From: UBA6059 sp965227155
Lineage (GTDB): Bacteria; Bacteroidota; Bacteroidia; Cytophagales; Cyclobacteriaceae
DNA length: 64,000 nt
Direction: 5' to 3'
Assembly: GCA_965227155.1 (NCBI GenBank)
Contig: OZ245731.1
Location: forward strand, 2,046,001 to 2,110,000
This document shows, piece after piece, positions 35,881 through 44,767 of this stretch; within the stretch, counting starts at the first letter, position 1; each line of letters starts with the position of its first letter. A model generated the notes under the pieces. That model was not told the DNA's origin and did no database searches. It saw only the letters and a list, made by a program, of their open reading frames with translations. Made by a program: the position numbers and the translations under genes.

Positions 35881-37344
35881 TTAACCTTGATTATCATGAT
35901 GCTCGTCATCATCATTGTCATTTTCATCATGATCCTCGTCTTCCTCATCCTCATCATTTTCATCATGATCCTCTTCATCATCTCCACCTTCTTCATCTGT
36001 AGTTGAGTCCTGATCATTTATTTCAATATTCTCCTCGTTCAGATCATCATCACTTCCCACCTCTATCTCATCGTTTTCCTCGCTATAGGAATCCTCATCG
36101 TCTGAATCATTTGACTCCTCTTCCGATTCGATTAAAGATGAATCTTGAGTATTTGTTTCTTCACCTTCATTTGAGATTTCATCTACGTCATTATAGTTGT
36201 CATCATCTAAATCTGATGGATTTTCTGAAATTTCATCGCTGGTTTCATTACCATCTTCACCGGAGGAGTCAGCATCGTTTTCAATATCTGAGACCTCTTC
36301 ACTATCATTATTATTGATTTCATTGTTTGAAGAAGAACCGTTCACATCGCTTGTTTCAGCATCGTTATCAGTAAAATCTGCTTCTTCATCATTTTGGATT
36401 TCTTTGCTGATGATATTACCATCTGCATCAAGTTTATACTCCCAACCATTTGATAAGGTCACCTCAAATATGGATGATTCAGCACCACTCAATTCCAAGT
36501 CATAATCGATGATGGATGCTTCTGGAAATTCACTATCCAACACATCCATAATAGCTTGTGGAAGATCGGCAACCTCCTCAGTATCGTCTAGTGAGGTGCC
36601 ATCATTGCTTTGATCATTCTCTGCCTCATATTCCTTTTCCAAAATGTCACCCTCTGCTGTTATTTCATACTCCCAACCATTGTTTAATTCTATTTCGTAA
36701 ATGATTGTGCCATTAGATAATGTTTCCTGTTCGGCCTCAACGATTTGGGCAGTTGGGTATTCATTACTGATAATAGTTACAATGTTTTCAGGCAAATCGG
36801 CCACTGGTATATCTATTTCAACGGATTCCTCATACTCTTCACTATTGTCATCTTCTTCATCTGTAAAGATGATATCACCGGTAGCATTTAGGTAAATCTC
36901 TACACCATTGCTCAATTCTATTTCGTAGCTCGAAATATCCCCCTGGCTATTAAAATTGATTTCAGCTTCTGTAATAGTAGCCTGTGGATAAACATTATTT
37001 ATTGTTTCAACTATATAGCTATCCAATGAGTCGGGATGTACATAGAATTCGTCTGAATCATCCTGATCTTTGAAACCTTCTAAATCTCCGGCTTCATTAA
37101 AAAATAAGGTGACTTGTGAATTGAGTGCTACGCTATACACATTTCCACCTCCATTGCTGTTTTGAGTTAATGATATTGACTCTACTGTGCTTTTGGGATA
37201 CTGTGTACTTATAATGTCGTGTGCCTTTTGAGGCAGTTCTGTTACTGATTGAGCCTCATTCACAGGCATTACACTATCTTTTTCTGTACCACAGCTCATG
37301 GTAACAATCAATGCGGCTAATACTATTTTGCTGTTAAATCTCAT
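35881..37344 (-). CDS. lipoprotein with four PepSY-like repeats and a long acidic tail
   Basis: A 487-residue protein: lipobox TMSC (Cys 18), then four repeats of ~60 residues at about 36-92, 102-160, 182-240 and 257-315. Each has the pattern LPxx(I/A)xxxIxxxYP, then a strand, then NGWEYEI or similar and a G-D-I turn, as in PepSY-like/DUF2874 domains. The last ~170 residues are almost only Asp, Glu, Asn and Ser, ending with a His pair. Such a tail may bind calcium or other cations at the surface. It diverges from the ECF sigma gene with a 45-bp palindrome between them, so it is a likely target of that sigma factor. Function is unknown. Confidence 0.8.
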   Translation of the reverse strand: MRFNSKIVLAALIVTMSCGTEKDSVMPVNEAQSVTELPQKAHDIISTQYPKSTVESISLTQNSNGGGNVYSVALNSQVTLFFNEAGDLEGFKDQDDSDEFYVHPDSLDSYIVETINNVYPQATITEAEINFNSQGDISSYEIELSNGVEIYLNATGDIIFTDEEDDNSEEYEESVEIDIPVADLPENIVTIISNEYPTAQIVEAEQETLSNGTIIYEIELNNGWEYEITAEGDILEKEYEAENDQSNDGTSLDDTEEVADLPQAIMDVLDSEFPEASIIDYDLELSGAESSIFEVTLSNGWEYKLDADGNIISKEIQNDEEADFTDNDAETSDVNGSSSNNEINNNDSEEVSDIENDADSSGEDGNETSDEISENPSDLDDDNYNDVDEISNEGEETNTQDSSLIESEEESNDSDDEDSYSEENDEIEVGSDDDLNEENIEINDQDSTTDEEGGDDEEDHDENDEDEEDEDHDENDNDDDEHHDNQG

Positions 37345-37394
37345 TTTTTCAGTAATAATTTTTGATTTCCTTAGACCAGACGCAGAGCGCTTTC

Positions 37395-37439
37395 AAATGG
37401 TGGGTTACGGTAAAAAATATTTTTTCGTACCAACCATTT
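37395..37439. promoter_or_regulatory. 45-bp imperfect palindrome between the ECF sigma and acidic lipoprotein genes
   Basis: The arms AAATGGTGGGTTACG and CGTACCAACCATTT pair with one mismatch and one bulge, around a perfectly symmetrical centre of six A, AT and six T. It lies between divergent starts, so it is more likely an operator or bidirectional promoter element than a terminator. Confidence 0.5.
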
Positions 37440-37490
37440 ATTGACTTTTATCGTGATGTCTAAAATTTTTTAATGTAACAGCAAAGAGGT

Positions 37491-38039
37491 TTGGAGAAAA
37501 CCATAATAAAGGGATTGAAGCGGGGAGATCAGAAGACTGTAAAATCTTTTTACTACCAGTATTATAATTATGCCCTAAGTATTTGCCTAAGGTATGTTAA
37601 TACCAGAGATGATGCTCTGGAGTTGGTAAATGATGGATTGATGAAGGTCATCACCAAAATAGATAGATATAAAGATGGCGTAGAGTTTAAGTACTGGATG
37701 CGCCGAATCATAATAAACACCTGCATTGATCATTGCAGGAAGGATTCCAGGATACCGGATATGCTAGATGTATCGCATGCCAGTGGATATTCTGAGGCTG
37801 AGTCGCTTTTAGACAAAATAGGAGCCAAAGAAATTGTAGAATTAGTACAGGAGTTGCCACCGTCATATAAATTGGTTTTTAACCTTTATGTAATTGAAGG
37901 TTATAAACACTACGAAATAGCCCAAATGCTGGGGATTTCTGAGGGTACGAGCAAGTCTAACCTTGCGGTAGCAAGAACGAAGCTGCAAAAAAGGATTATG
38001 GATTTACAACAGGAAGGCAGGAAGCAATATGGAAGATAA
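37491..38039 (+). CDS. ECF RNA polymerase sigma factor
   Basis: A 182-residue sigma-70 family protein. Region 2 (about 20-90) holds YNYALSICLRYVNTRDDALELVNDGLMKV and the -10-binding FKYWMRRIIINTCIDHCRK helix. Region 4 (about 115-175) contains LPPSYKLVFNLYVIEGYKHYEIAQMLG and the recognition helix around SEGTSKSNLAVARTKL. It starts at TTG 37491, preceded by AAGAGG, an unusually good ribosome site for this phylum. It overlaps the next gene, which carries a membrane segment, by 11 bp. The divergent acidic lipoprotein and the operon after it are the likely regulon. Confidence 0.93.
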   Translation: MEKTIIKGLKRGDQKTVKSFYYQYYNYALSICLRYVNTRDDALELVNDGLMKVITKIDRYKDGVEFKYWMRRIIINTCIDHCRKDSRIPDMLDVSHASGYSEAESLLDKIGAKEIVELVQELPPSYKLVFNLYVIEGYKHYEIAQMLGISEGTSKSNLAVARTKLQKRIMDLQQEGRKQYGR

Positions 38040-39372
38040 TTTTGATCGAAAATTTGCGGAAAAAATCAACGAGTTTGATCCTGGCAATGCGCGAATAGAC
38101 GAAGGTTTTGCTATGTTCCAGGCGACTTATGCAAAATTAGGCTTTTGGCACAGAGCCAAGCAGTGGTTTTGGCCTTCTATGGTATTACTTTTAGTACTTT
38201 CTAATCTAACCACAGGAATATTTTATTGGCAGGAAAAGAATATATCTCAAGATTGGCAGAAGGAAAATCAAGGCTCTATAACAGAAGCTCCTGCCTTAGA
38301 AAAAGTAGATGTACTGGAAAAGCCCCTGAATGCCGACCAAGTGAATAAGCAATTGGATCAACCAGACATTAGTCCTGGAGAGGAAGTACTTACAGAAAAA
38401 GTGTCCTCAAAATCTAAAAATACTGCGGGTAACTTTAGTGTTAGTTCAAATGGATTTCAACTTGCTACAAATGCCAATAGTGAAGTTCAGCAACTTCAGG
38501 CTACCGGCATTCAAAATTCTTCCATGGATGAAATGAAAAGTCTACTGCCACCTGGATTTGGCATGCCCATATTAAGAGCAAATAATAAAAATTGTCTTCC
38601 ATGCATTTGGAATAAATCCGACTCACAGCTGAACCCCTCCAAAGTAGTGATGAAAAATAGAGGAAAGAAAACATTTGCAATAGTACCAAAGCTAGGGGAT
38701 AAGCTGGGGGTTCAGGCAGGGCTAGGTATATCGCTTGATCAAATTCATCATCGTGGGTATAATGACTTTTCTTTAGCACCGAATTTGGGCATAGAGTTAA
38801 TCTTACATCCTAATTTCCGGTTGTTTACTGGTGTTTTATATCGGAATTTAGCGATATCAGGTGAATCTGTTTCATTTAATCAATTACCTATTGATTTGGT
38901 GGATAGGGTAATTGAAAAATCACCTGGGTCAGAATATGATATGAAATTGGAGGGTCTTTCCTTTGATGACACACAGTTCAATGTACCCTTAGCTATTCGA
39001 TATATATCTCCTTATACCACAGCATCTACCAATGCATTCAGGTTTTATCTGCAAGGGGGTGTACAACTGAGTTTCACTTCAACTCAGGATTTACAATTAA
39101 TGTTGGAATATGAAACAGATGAGGATGATGATGAAGGCATTGAAGATGAATTATATATGACTTTTCACGACCGGCATGAAGGATTCAGGTATCAAAGCAT
39201 TAGTTTAAACCTTGGTATGGGCCTAGAAGGTAAATTATCGGACCGATGGGTTTGGCAGGCCGGAGCAAATTACAATTATGGTCTTAGAGATTATAGAATT
39301 AAAAACTTTAAATTAAATCAATGGGGATTGAAGGCCAGTCTGATTTACAGGTTTTCAAAAGGTTTATATTGA
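38029..39372 (+). CDS. sigma-factor partner: cytoplasmic N-terminus, one TM helix, C-terminal beta-barrel-like domain
   Basis: A 447-residue protein. The first ~45 residues are polar and could hold the ECF sigma factor; a single hydrophobic helix lies at about 48-68. A low-complexity linker (about 70-190) reaches a C-terminal ~260 residues of alternating strands (GVQAGLGISLDQIHH, LRDYRIKNFKLNQWGLKASLIYRF) like an outer-membrane beta-barrel of the OmpA-like/porin type. The last residues have the aromatic C-terminal strand pattern. An acidic patch (DEDDDEGIEDE) lies in one loop. The arrangement suggests an anti-sigma factor whose sensor is a barrel-like domain. It overlaps the sigma gene by 11 bp. 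Confidence 0.75.
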   Translation: MEDNFDRKFAEKINEFDPGNARIDEGFAMFQATYAKLGFWHRAKQWFWPSMVLLLVLSNLTTGIFYWQEKNISQDWQKENQGSITEAPALEKVDVLEKPLNADQVNKQLDQPDISPGEEVLTEKVSSKSKNTAGNFSVSSNGFQLATNANSEVQQLQATGIQNSSMDEMKSLLPPGFGMPILRANNKNCLPCIWNKSDSQLNPSKVVMKNRGKKTFAIVPKLGDKLGVQAGLGISLDQIHHRGYNDFSLAPNLGIELILHPNFRLFTGVLYRNLAISGESVSFNQLPIDLVDRVIEKSPGSEYDMKLEGLSFDDTQFNVPLAIRYISPYTTASTNAFRFYLQGGVQLSFTSTQDLQLMLEYETDEDDDEGIEDELYMTFHDRHEGFRYQSISLNLGMGLEGKLSDRWVWQAGANYNYGLRDYRIKNFKLNQWGLKASLIYRFSKGLY

Positions 39373-39379
39373 ATGGAAA

Positions 39380-39820
39380 TTATTTTCCAGAAAAAACCTT
39401 TTTATAAACCGGTTTTCGATAGAGAAACTGCCCAAGAAGTACTGGGTAAAATAAGATATCGGTGAGCAAAGTACCGGTACTGTATTCAATATCATCAATA
39501 ATTTCAGTGCCCTTACCCTGGGTTTGTAGCATATGGTGATGTTTCCATGACTTTAAGAAAAACGGGAGTTTCACACCTTCATCCACAAATAGGAAATGCT
39601 TTTCACTTTTTTCATCATGGGTGATCAGACTCTTCCAAAGTTGCTTGAAGAATATAAAATTCAACTCCAGGGCTACCACATCATCTTTATGACAACCATC
39701 AAATTGCAACAGCTTTACAGGAGGGAAAGGTGGATTTAAAGCCAGAAATAAATCCTGTGTAAAACCATCTATAACCTGCTTTAAAGGTGATTTTACCTTG
39801 GTAGAGATTTTGATTTGCAT
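39380..39820 (-). CDS. SRPBCC-type (START-like) ligand-binding protein
   Basis: A 146-residue protein that resembles Bacteroidota SRPBCC proteins: it begins IKISTKVKSPLKQVIDGF, has the PFPPVKLLQFDGCHKDDVVALEL strand pair and ends with a helix near LFYPVLLGQFLYRK. No catalytic residues are recognised; it may bind a hydrophobic ligand. It converges with the sigma partner gene with 7 bp between stops. Confidence 0.7.
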   Translation of the reverse strand: MQIKISTKVKSPLKQVIDGFTQDLFLALNPPFPPVKLLQFDGCHKDDVVALELNFIFFKQLWKSLITHDEKSEKHFLFVDEGVKLPFFLKSWKHHHMLQTQGKGTEIIDDIEYSTGTLLTDILFYPVLLGQFLYRKPVYKKVFSGK

Positions 39821-39891
39821 AAAAGTGGTAACCTAATGAAAAAATTATTGTTTATGGGTAGGAATTTAATGAGGGCTCAGTTTGTTGTTAT

Positions 39892-39934
39892 TTTGGAATT
39901 AAATTATAAATCTTTTAATAAGACTAATTCCAAA
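39892..39934. promoter_or_regulatory. long-spaced perfect inverted repeat upstream of the metal efflux operon
   Basis: TTTGGAATTA at 39892-39901 and TAATTCCAAA at 39925-39934 are exact complements separated by 23 bp. They lie about 50 bp upstream of the first gene of the efflux operon, so a repressor or activator dimer may bind here. No regulator gene is adjacent. Confidence 0.5.
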
Positions 39935-39983
39935 TAGATCTTATTCATGTCCAGTATGATTAATTTGTCTTTACTTTGAGATT

Positions 39984-40361
39984 GTGAGAGTTGCTGTTAT
40001 CATCGGTGCTATATGGTTTCAAGCCATTGCTTTTTTGATCCCTCAGGGGGATATCAATCAATTATCAGCTTTACCCTCTCTTTATAATCATTACAATAAT
40101 CATCAATTGCAGCAGGAAGGCATTTCCTTCGCCGATTTTATTATACTGCATTATAGCCCTGATTCAGAGCACAATGATCCTGGGCACCATGCAGATTTAC
40201 CATTTTTCCAAACAGCTGTAGCTGGCATGTTCATGCCTGCTTTTTTCTTTCCTCAACTTGAACCCGGTGCTCAAGTAATTTCAGAGCGCCCAAGTATCTA
40301 CAGAGATCTTTACCAATTCGAGTTTATCAACCTCAGTTTTCAGCCACCTCGGCATAGCTGA
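39984..40361 (+). CDS. small secreted His-rich protein leading the metal efflux operon
   Basis: A 125-residue protein with a short hydrophobic N-terminus ending near FLIPQG. Histidines cluster in NHYNNHQLQ and SEHNDPGHHADLPFF, which could bind copper, zinc or a similar ion. It starts at GTG 39984. It precedes the RND pump gene by 68 bp on the same strand, so it is probably part of that operon. I cannot name the family; the metal role is an inference from position and histidines. Confidence 0.62.
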   Translation: MRVAVIIGAIWFQAIAFLIPQGDINQLSALPSLYNHYNNHQLQQEGISFADFIILHYSPDSEHNDPGHHADLPFFQTAVAGMFMPAFFFPQLEPGAQVISERPSIYRDLYQFEFINLSFQPPRHS

Positions 40362-40429
40362 TCTTTCGCCCAACTTGGGCACCCATTTCCATTTAATCAA
40401 TTTTAATTCACCTAAGTCATTCACTTATT

Positions 40430-43400
40430 ATGATTGAATCAATCATTCAATATAGTGTAAGAAATAAACTCATCATCATCCTTTTTGCTGTGGCTATATT
40501 GGGTGGGGGAATTTTTTCTCTTACACAAATTAATCTGGGGGCAGTACCTGATATCACCACAAACCAGGTCCAGATCATTACAGTATCCAGAAACCTGGCC
40601 ACAGAAGACGTAGAGCAGTTTATCACATACCCGATAGAGATAGAGATGTCCAATTTGCCGGGTGTTTCGGAAATCCGATCTATATCAAAATTCGGGCTGT
40701 CTGTAGTTACAGTAGTATTTGATGATGCATTAGGGGCCTATCTACCCAGGCAGCTGATCAATGAAAAGATAAAAGCCGCTGAAGAAAACATCCCAGCCGG
40801 TTTTGGTAAGCCCATGATGGGACCGATTACCACAGGGCTTGGCGAAATCTACCAATACACGATAGATGCAAAACCGGGCTATGAAGACCAATATACTACC
40901 ATGGATATCCGCACGATTCATGACTGGATTGTGAGGCGACAAATGTCGGGAATACCGGGGGTTGTGGAAGTAAATACCTGGGGTGGCTTATTGAAGCAGT
41001 ACCAGGTGACTATCGATCCTCAACAGCTCAATGCTATGGACATCACCATAGCGGAGGTTTTTGCAGCATTAGAACAAAACAATGATGTTTCGGGAGGGGC
41101 CTACATTGAGAAAAACTTCGATAGCTATTTTATCCGGGGTGAGGGTATGGTCAAAACCCTTGAAGATATCAGAAACATCGTAGTGACCCGTCGCAATGGG
41201 AACCCGGTATTTATGCATCAGGTAGGGGAAGTTAGCATTGGTAGTGCGGTGCGGTTTGGTGCCATCACAGCCAATGGCAAGGGCGAAACAGTACTTGGGC
41301 AGGTTATGATGCTTAAGGGCGCTAACTCCAGCAAGGTAATTGCCGATGTAAAAGAACGAATAGAACGGGTACAAACTGCTTTGCCTGAGGGTTTGGAAAT
41401 CACACCCATTGTGGATCGTACAGAGCTGATTGGCCGCACGACATTCACAATTGCAGAGAACCTAATCCTGGGGGCACTTATTGTGATTTTTGTGGTCGTT
41501 CTGTTATTAGGAAATATTCGATCCGGTCTTATTGTAGCCTCGGTAATACCTCTGTCATTGATGTTTGGCATTACGCTGATGCACATTTTTAAAGTGGATG
41601 CTAACCTGATGAGCCTTGGTGCTATAGATTTTGGAATTATCATCGATGGTGCGGTGATCATCGTAGAATTCATTCTATTCGAGATTACCCGCAGGTATAA
41701 CAAAGGGCTATTATCTGGCCAGAACCAGTCTGAAAAGGATGCCATCACAGTTTCGAGTGCGAGCAAGATGATGAAATCTGCCATTTTTGGGCAGGTCATC
41801 ATTTTAATAGTATTTATTCCAATCCTTTCATTATCGGGAATTGAAGGAAAAATGTTCAGACCTATGGCTATGGCTTTCAGTTTTGTATTGCTGGGTGCCA
41901 TGATCCTATGCCTTACCTATATACCTGTTATGGCATCTTTATTTATCAAGCCGGAGCAGGAAAAGGAGAAACCCAATTTATCTCAGCGTTTGATGTCAGG
42001 CATAGACAAGCTCTATACCCCAACCATCAAATTTGCACTTGACCATGTGCGGATCATCCTGATTGCTGCCACTCTGCTTTTTGGAATTGCAGTGGCCTTA
42101 TTTCTGAGAATGGGTGGAGAATTCGTACCCACATTGGATGAAGGCGATTATGTGGTTCAGCCTATCCTGCGACCGGGCACATCGCTTTCGAAAACTGTTG
42201 AGATCAACACACAGATTGAAAATATTTTGATCGACCAGTTTCCTGAGGTGGAGCGGGTTGTATCCCGTATTGGTGCTGCCGAAATCCCTACAGACCCCAT
42301 GTCTATGGAGATGTCAGATATCATTATCAAACTCCGTCCCAAAAGCGAATGGGTCAGTGCACAGACCAAGGATGAACTGGCAGATAAGATGAAAGCAGCC
42401 ATGTCAGTAATCCCGGGTATAGTATTCGAATTTACCCAACCTATAGAAATGCGCTTTAATGAGCTTATCAGTGGTGTGCGTAGTGACTTGGCAATCAAAA
42501 TTTTTGGGGAGGACATCAATACACTTTCTGAGAAGGCCGCCGAATTAAGAGCATTAATAGTAGATGTAGAAGGCGCCTCCGATATTTCTGTAGAGCAAAC
42601 GACAGGCCTTCCTCAAATCAGTGTGAATTATAACCGAGCAAAAATTGCGCAGCATGGTGTTACCATCAAAGAAGTTAATGATGTCATACAAACTGCCTTT
42701 GCCGGAAAAACAGCAGGCGTTGTTTTTGAGGGCGAGCGCCGGTTTGATCTGGCGGTTCGACTCAAGGAAGGTTTCCGACAAAATACCAACACCATACAGG
42801 GATTGTATATTCAAACACCAGCAGGCAAAAGCATTCCACTCACAGAGCTTGCTGACATCAACTATACTTATGGCCCGGCACAGATTTCTCGTGAGGATGC
42901 TAAGCGTCGGATTGTGATCGGTGTGAATGTAAGAAACCGAGATGTGGAGTCTGTAGTACAGGATATACAGCAGATCGTCAACAATAACCTTGACCTGCCG
43001 CCCGGGTACGTGGTAACCTACGGAGGTCAGTTTGAAAACCTTCGCCAGGCAAAAGAGCGGCTATCTTATGCGGTACCAGTCTCACTTCTGCTCATTTTTA
43101 TCATGCTGCATTTCACTTTCAAATCAGTGAAGCAGGCTTTGATGGTGTATACAGCTATTCCCCTTGCAGCAATTGGTGGGGTTTTGTTTCTATGGTTGAG
43201 AGATCTCCCATTTAGCATCAGCGCTGGTGTTGGTTTCATTGCGCTCTTTGGCATTGCCGTACTCAATGGCATTGTGCTGATTGATTTCTTCAATGAACTG
43301 GAGGAGGAAGGGGTCACTGATATCAAAGAGCGAATCATCACCGGTACCCGTCAGCGGTTGCGTCCGGTATTGCTTACTGCTTTATCTGCTTTAATGGGCT

Positions 43401-44767
43401 TTACACCAATGGCATTATCATCATCAGCCGGTGCAGAGGTACAGCGACCATTGGCTACTGTAGTGATTGGTGGACTGGTTACAGCTACTTTTCTTACGCT
43501 GGTAGTTTTACCGGTTATATATATGCTTTTCACAGAAAGCAATATCAAAATTGGTAAAAAAGCTGTGGCATCTATAGCACTCTTGTGCTGTGTGGGAGGT
43601 ACAGCTTTCGCACAGGAGCAGGTGGTAATTAATAGTATGGATGAAGCTGTAGAAATGGCTTTAATCCATAACCGAAGCCTAAAGGCAGGGGCATTGTTGG
43701 TCGAACAGCAGCGTGCACTGGAAAAAAGCTCGTTTGACCTGGGAACCACTCAGATTTATTATGGATTGGATGAGGCTAATATAGCTCCCAATGACCAGTC
43801 ATTGCCAGTATTAGGATTTAGCCAGGATTTTAACCTGCCCGGTACTTATACTGCTACTGACAAAATGATGGAACAGCAGGTAAGAAAAGCGCAGGCTTCA
43901 CTGGAGCAGCAAACCCGACAGGTCAAACTACAGGTGACGCAGGCTTATCAAACGGTGGTTTATTACCAGGCGCAGCTCAATCTACTCAACAACCTGGACA
44001 GCCTCTACCGTAGATTTCAGTGGGCTGCCAATCGTAGGTTTGAGGTAGGAGAAACCAATATTATTGAGAAGCTTACAGCAGAAGCTAAATCAAAAAGCAT
44101 AGGCCTTCAGCTTATTCAAGCTGAAAAGACACTGGATAAAAGTATTCAAAATCTGATGCTTGCCATTCAGGCCGAAACACCAGTAATGGTGCTTGAGGAT
44201 CAAATTAGCTCTTTGGAAGCTGTTTTGCTAGCAGACGGATGGCAGCAGTCTAGTGAGGCCAGTTTTTTGGAAGCAGATCGCAGGGAAAGTGATTTTCGCA
44301 GACGACTGGAGGCAAGCCGTTTTCTACCTTCACTTTCAGTGGAATACTTTATGAACTTTGGGCGGGGAGAAAATGCACAAAATTTTCCCGGCTATCAGGT
44401 AGGTCTCAATGTGCCGCTTTGGATTAAGCCCTATTCCAAGAGGTATCAGGCAGCCCAAATCGCAGCTCAGATTTCAGAAGTACAATACCAAAGGCAATCC
44501 ATTACCTACGAAAAGTCTTACCAGAAAAAACTTGTCGCGCTGGAAGAGCAACGTGCTGCATTGGCCTATTATGAAGGCGAAGGACTTGCCCTATCATCTA
44601 AGCTACAATCAGCTTCCGAAAAGGCTTTTGCTGAAGGTAGCATTACTTATTTGGAATATGTGCAGGGTATAGATCAGTATAGCCAGCTACAGCTCGACTA
44701 TCTGAATGCCTTGCACCAATACAATTTATCAATTCTCGAATTACAATATTTTACCATACCCTTATGA
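40430..44767 (+). CDS. CusA/CzcA-type heavy-metal RND pump fused to a TolC-like outer-membrane channel
   Basis: A 1445-residue fusion. Residues 1 to about 1030 are an RND pump of the heavy-metal group. Helix 4 carries DFGIIIDGAVIIVEF, with the acidic residues of the proton relay, and the pump ends with LVVLPVIYMLF. Residues about 1060-1445 are a TolC/CusC-type channel with coiled-coil hairpin helices (QQALEKSS, RQVKLQVTQAYQTVVYY). Between them KKAVASIALLCCVGGTAFAQ looks like a retained signal peptide with an A-x-A cleavage site. It exports a divalent or monovalent metal together with the adaptor encoded 4 bp downstream. Which metal is not determined by these motifs alone. Confidence 0.93.
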   Translation: MIESIIQYSVRNKLIIILFAVAILGGGIFSLTQINLGAVPDITTNQVQIITVSRNLATEDVEQFITYPIEIEMSNLPGVSEIRSISKFGLSVVTVVFDDALGAYLPRQLINEKIKAAEENIPAGFGKPMMGPITTGLGEIYQYTIDAKPGYEDQYTTMDIRTIHDWIVRRQMSGIPGVVEVNTWGGLLKQYQVTIDPQQLNAMDITIAEVFAALEQNNDVSGGAYIEKNFDSYFIRGEGMVKTLEDIRNIVVTRRNGNPVFMHQVGEVSIGSAVRFGAITANGKGETVLGQVMMLKGANSSKVIADVKERIERVQTALPEGLEITPIVDRTELIGRTTFTIAENLILGALIVIFVVVLLLGNIRSGLIVASVIPLSLMFGITLMHIFKVDANLMSLGAIDFGIIIDGAVIIVEFILFEITRRYNKGLLSGQNQSEKDAITVSSASKMMKSAIFGQVIILIVFIPILSLSGIEGKMFRPMAMAFSFVLLGAMILCLTYIPVMASLFIKPEQEKEKPNLSQRLMSGIDKLYTPTIKFALDHVRIILIAATLLFGIAVALFLRMGGEFVPTLDEGDYVVQPILRPGTSLSKTVEINTQIENILIDQFPEVERVVSRIGAAEIPTDPMSMEMSDIIIKLRPKSEWVSAQTKDELADKMKAAMSVIPGIVFEFTQPIEMRFNELISGVRSDLAIKIFGEDINTLSEKAAELRALIVDVEGASDISVEQTTGLPQISVNYNRAKIAQHGVTIKEVNDVIQTAFAGKTAGVVFEGERRFDLAVRLKEGFRQNTNTIQGLYIQTPAGKSIPLTELADINYTYGPAQISREDAKRRIVIGVNVRNRDVESVVQDIQQIVNNNLDLPPGYVVTYGGQFENLRQAKERLSYAVPVSLLLIFIMLHFTFKSVKQALMVYTAIPLAAIGGVLFLWLRDLPFSISAGVGFIALFGIAVLNGIVLIDFFNELEEEGVTDIKERIITGTRQRLRPVLLTALSALMGFTPMALSSSAGAEVQRPLATVVIGGLVTATFLTLVVLPVIYMLFTESNIKIGKKAVASIALLCCVGGTAFAQEQVVINSMDEAVEMALIHNRSLKAGALLVEQQRALEKSSFDLGTTQIYYGLDEANIAPNDQSLPVLGFSQDFNLPGTYTATDKMMEQQVRKAQASLEQQTRQVKLQVTQAYQTVVYYQAQLNLLNNLDSLYRRFQWAANRRFEVGETNIIEKLTAEAKSKSIGLQLIQAEKTLDKSIQNLMLAIQAETPVMVLEDQISSLEAVLLADGWQQSSEASFLEADRRESDFRRRLEASRFLPSLSVEYFMNFGRGENAQNFPGYQVGLNVPLWIKPYSKRYQAAQIAAQISEVQYQRQSITYEKSYQKKLVALEEQRAALAYYEGEGLALSSKLQSASEKAFAEGSITYLEYVQGIDQYSQLQLDYLNALHQYNLSILELQYFTIPL

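Noticed and set aside
36003..36505. Long plus-strand reading frames opposite the acidic lipoprotein
   Set aside because: They are antisense to the GAT/GAA-rich tail, giving Ser/His-rich products with no domain; an artefact of the biased coding sequence.
41218..41901. 227-codon minus-strand frame inside the RND pump gene
   Set aside because: It is antisense to a clearly coding region, with low-complexity Ile/Ser/Arg composition and no motif.
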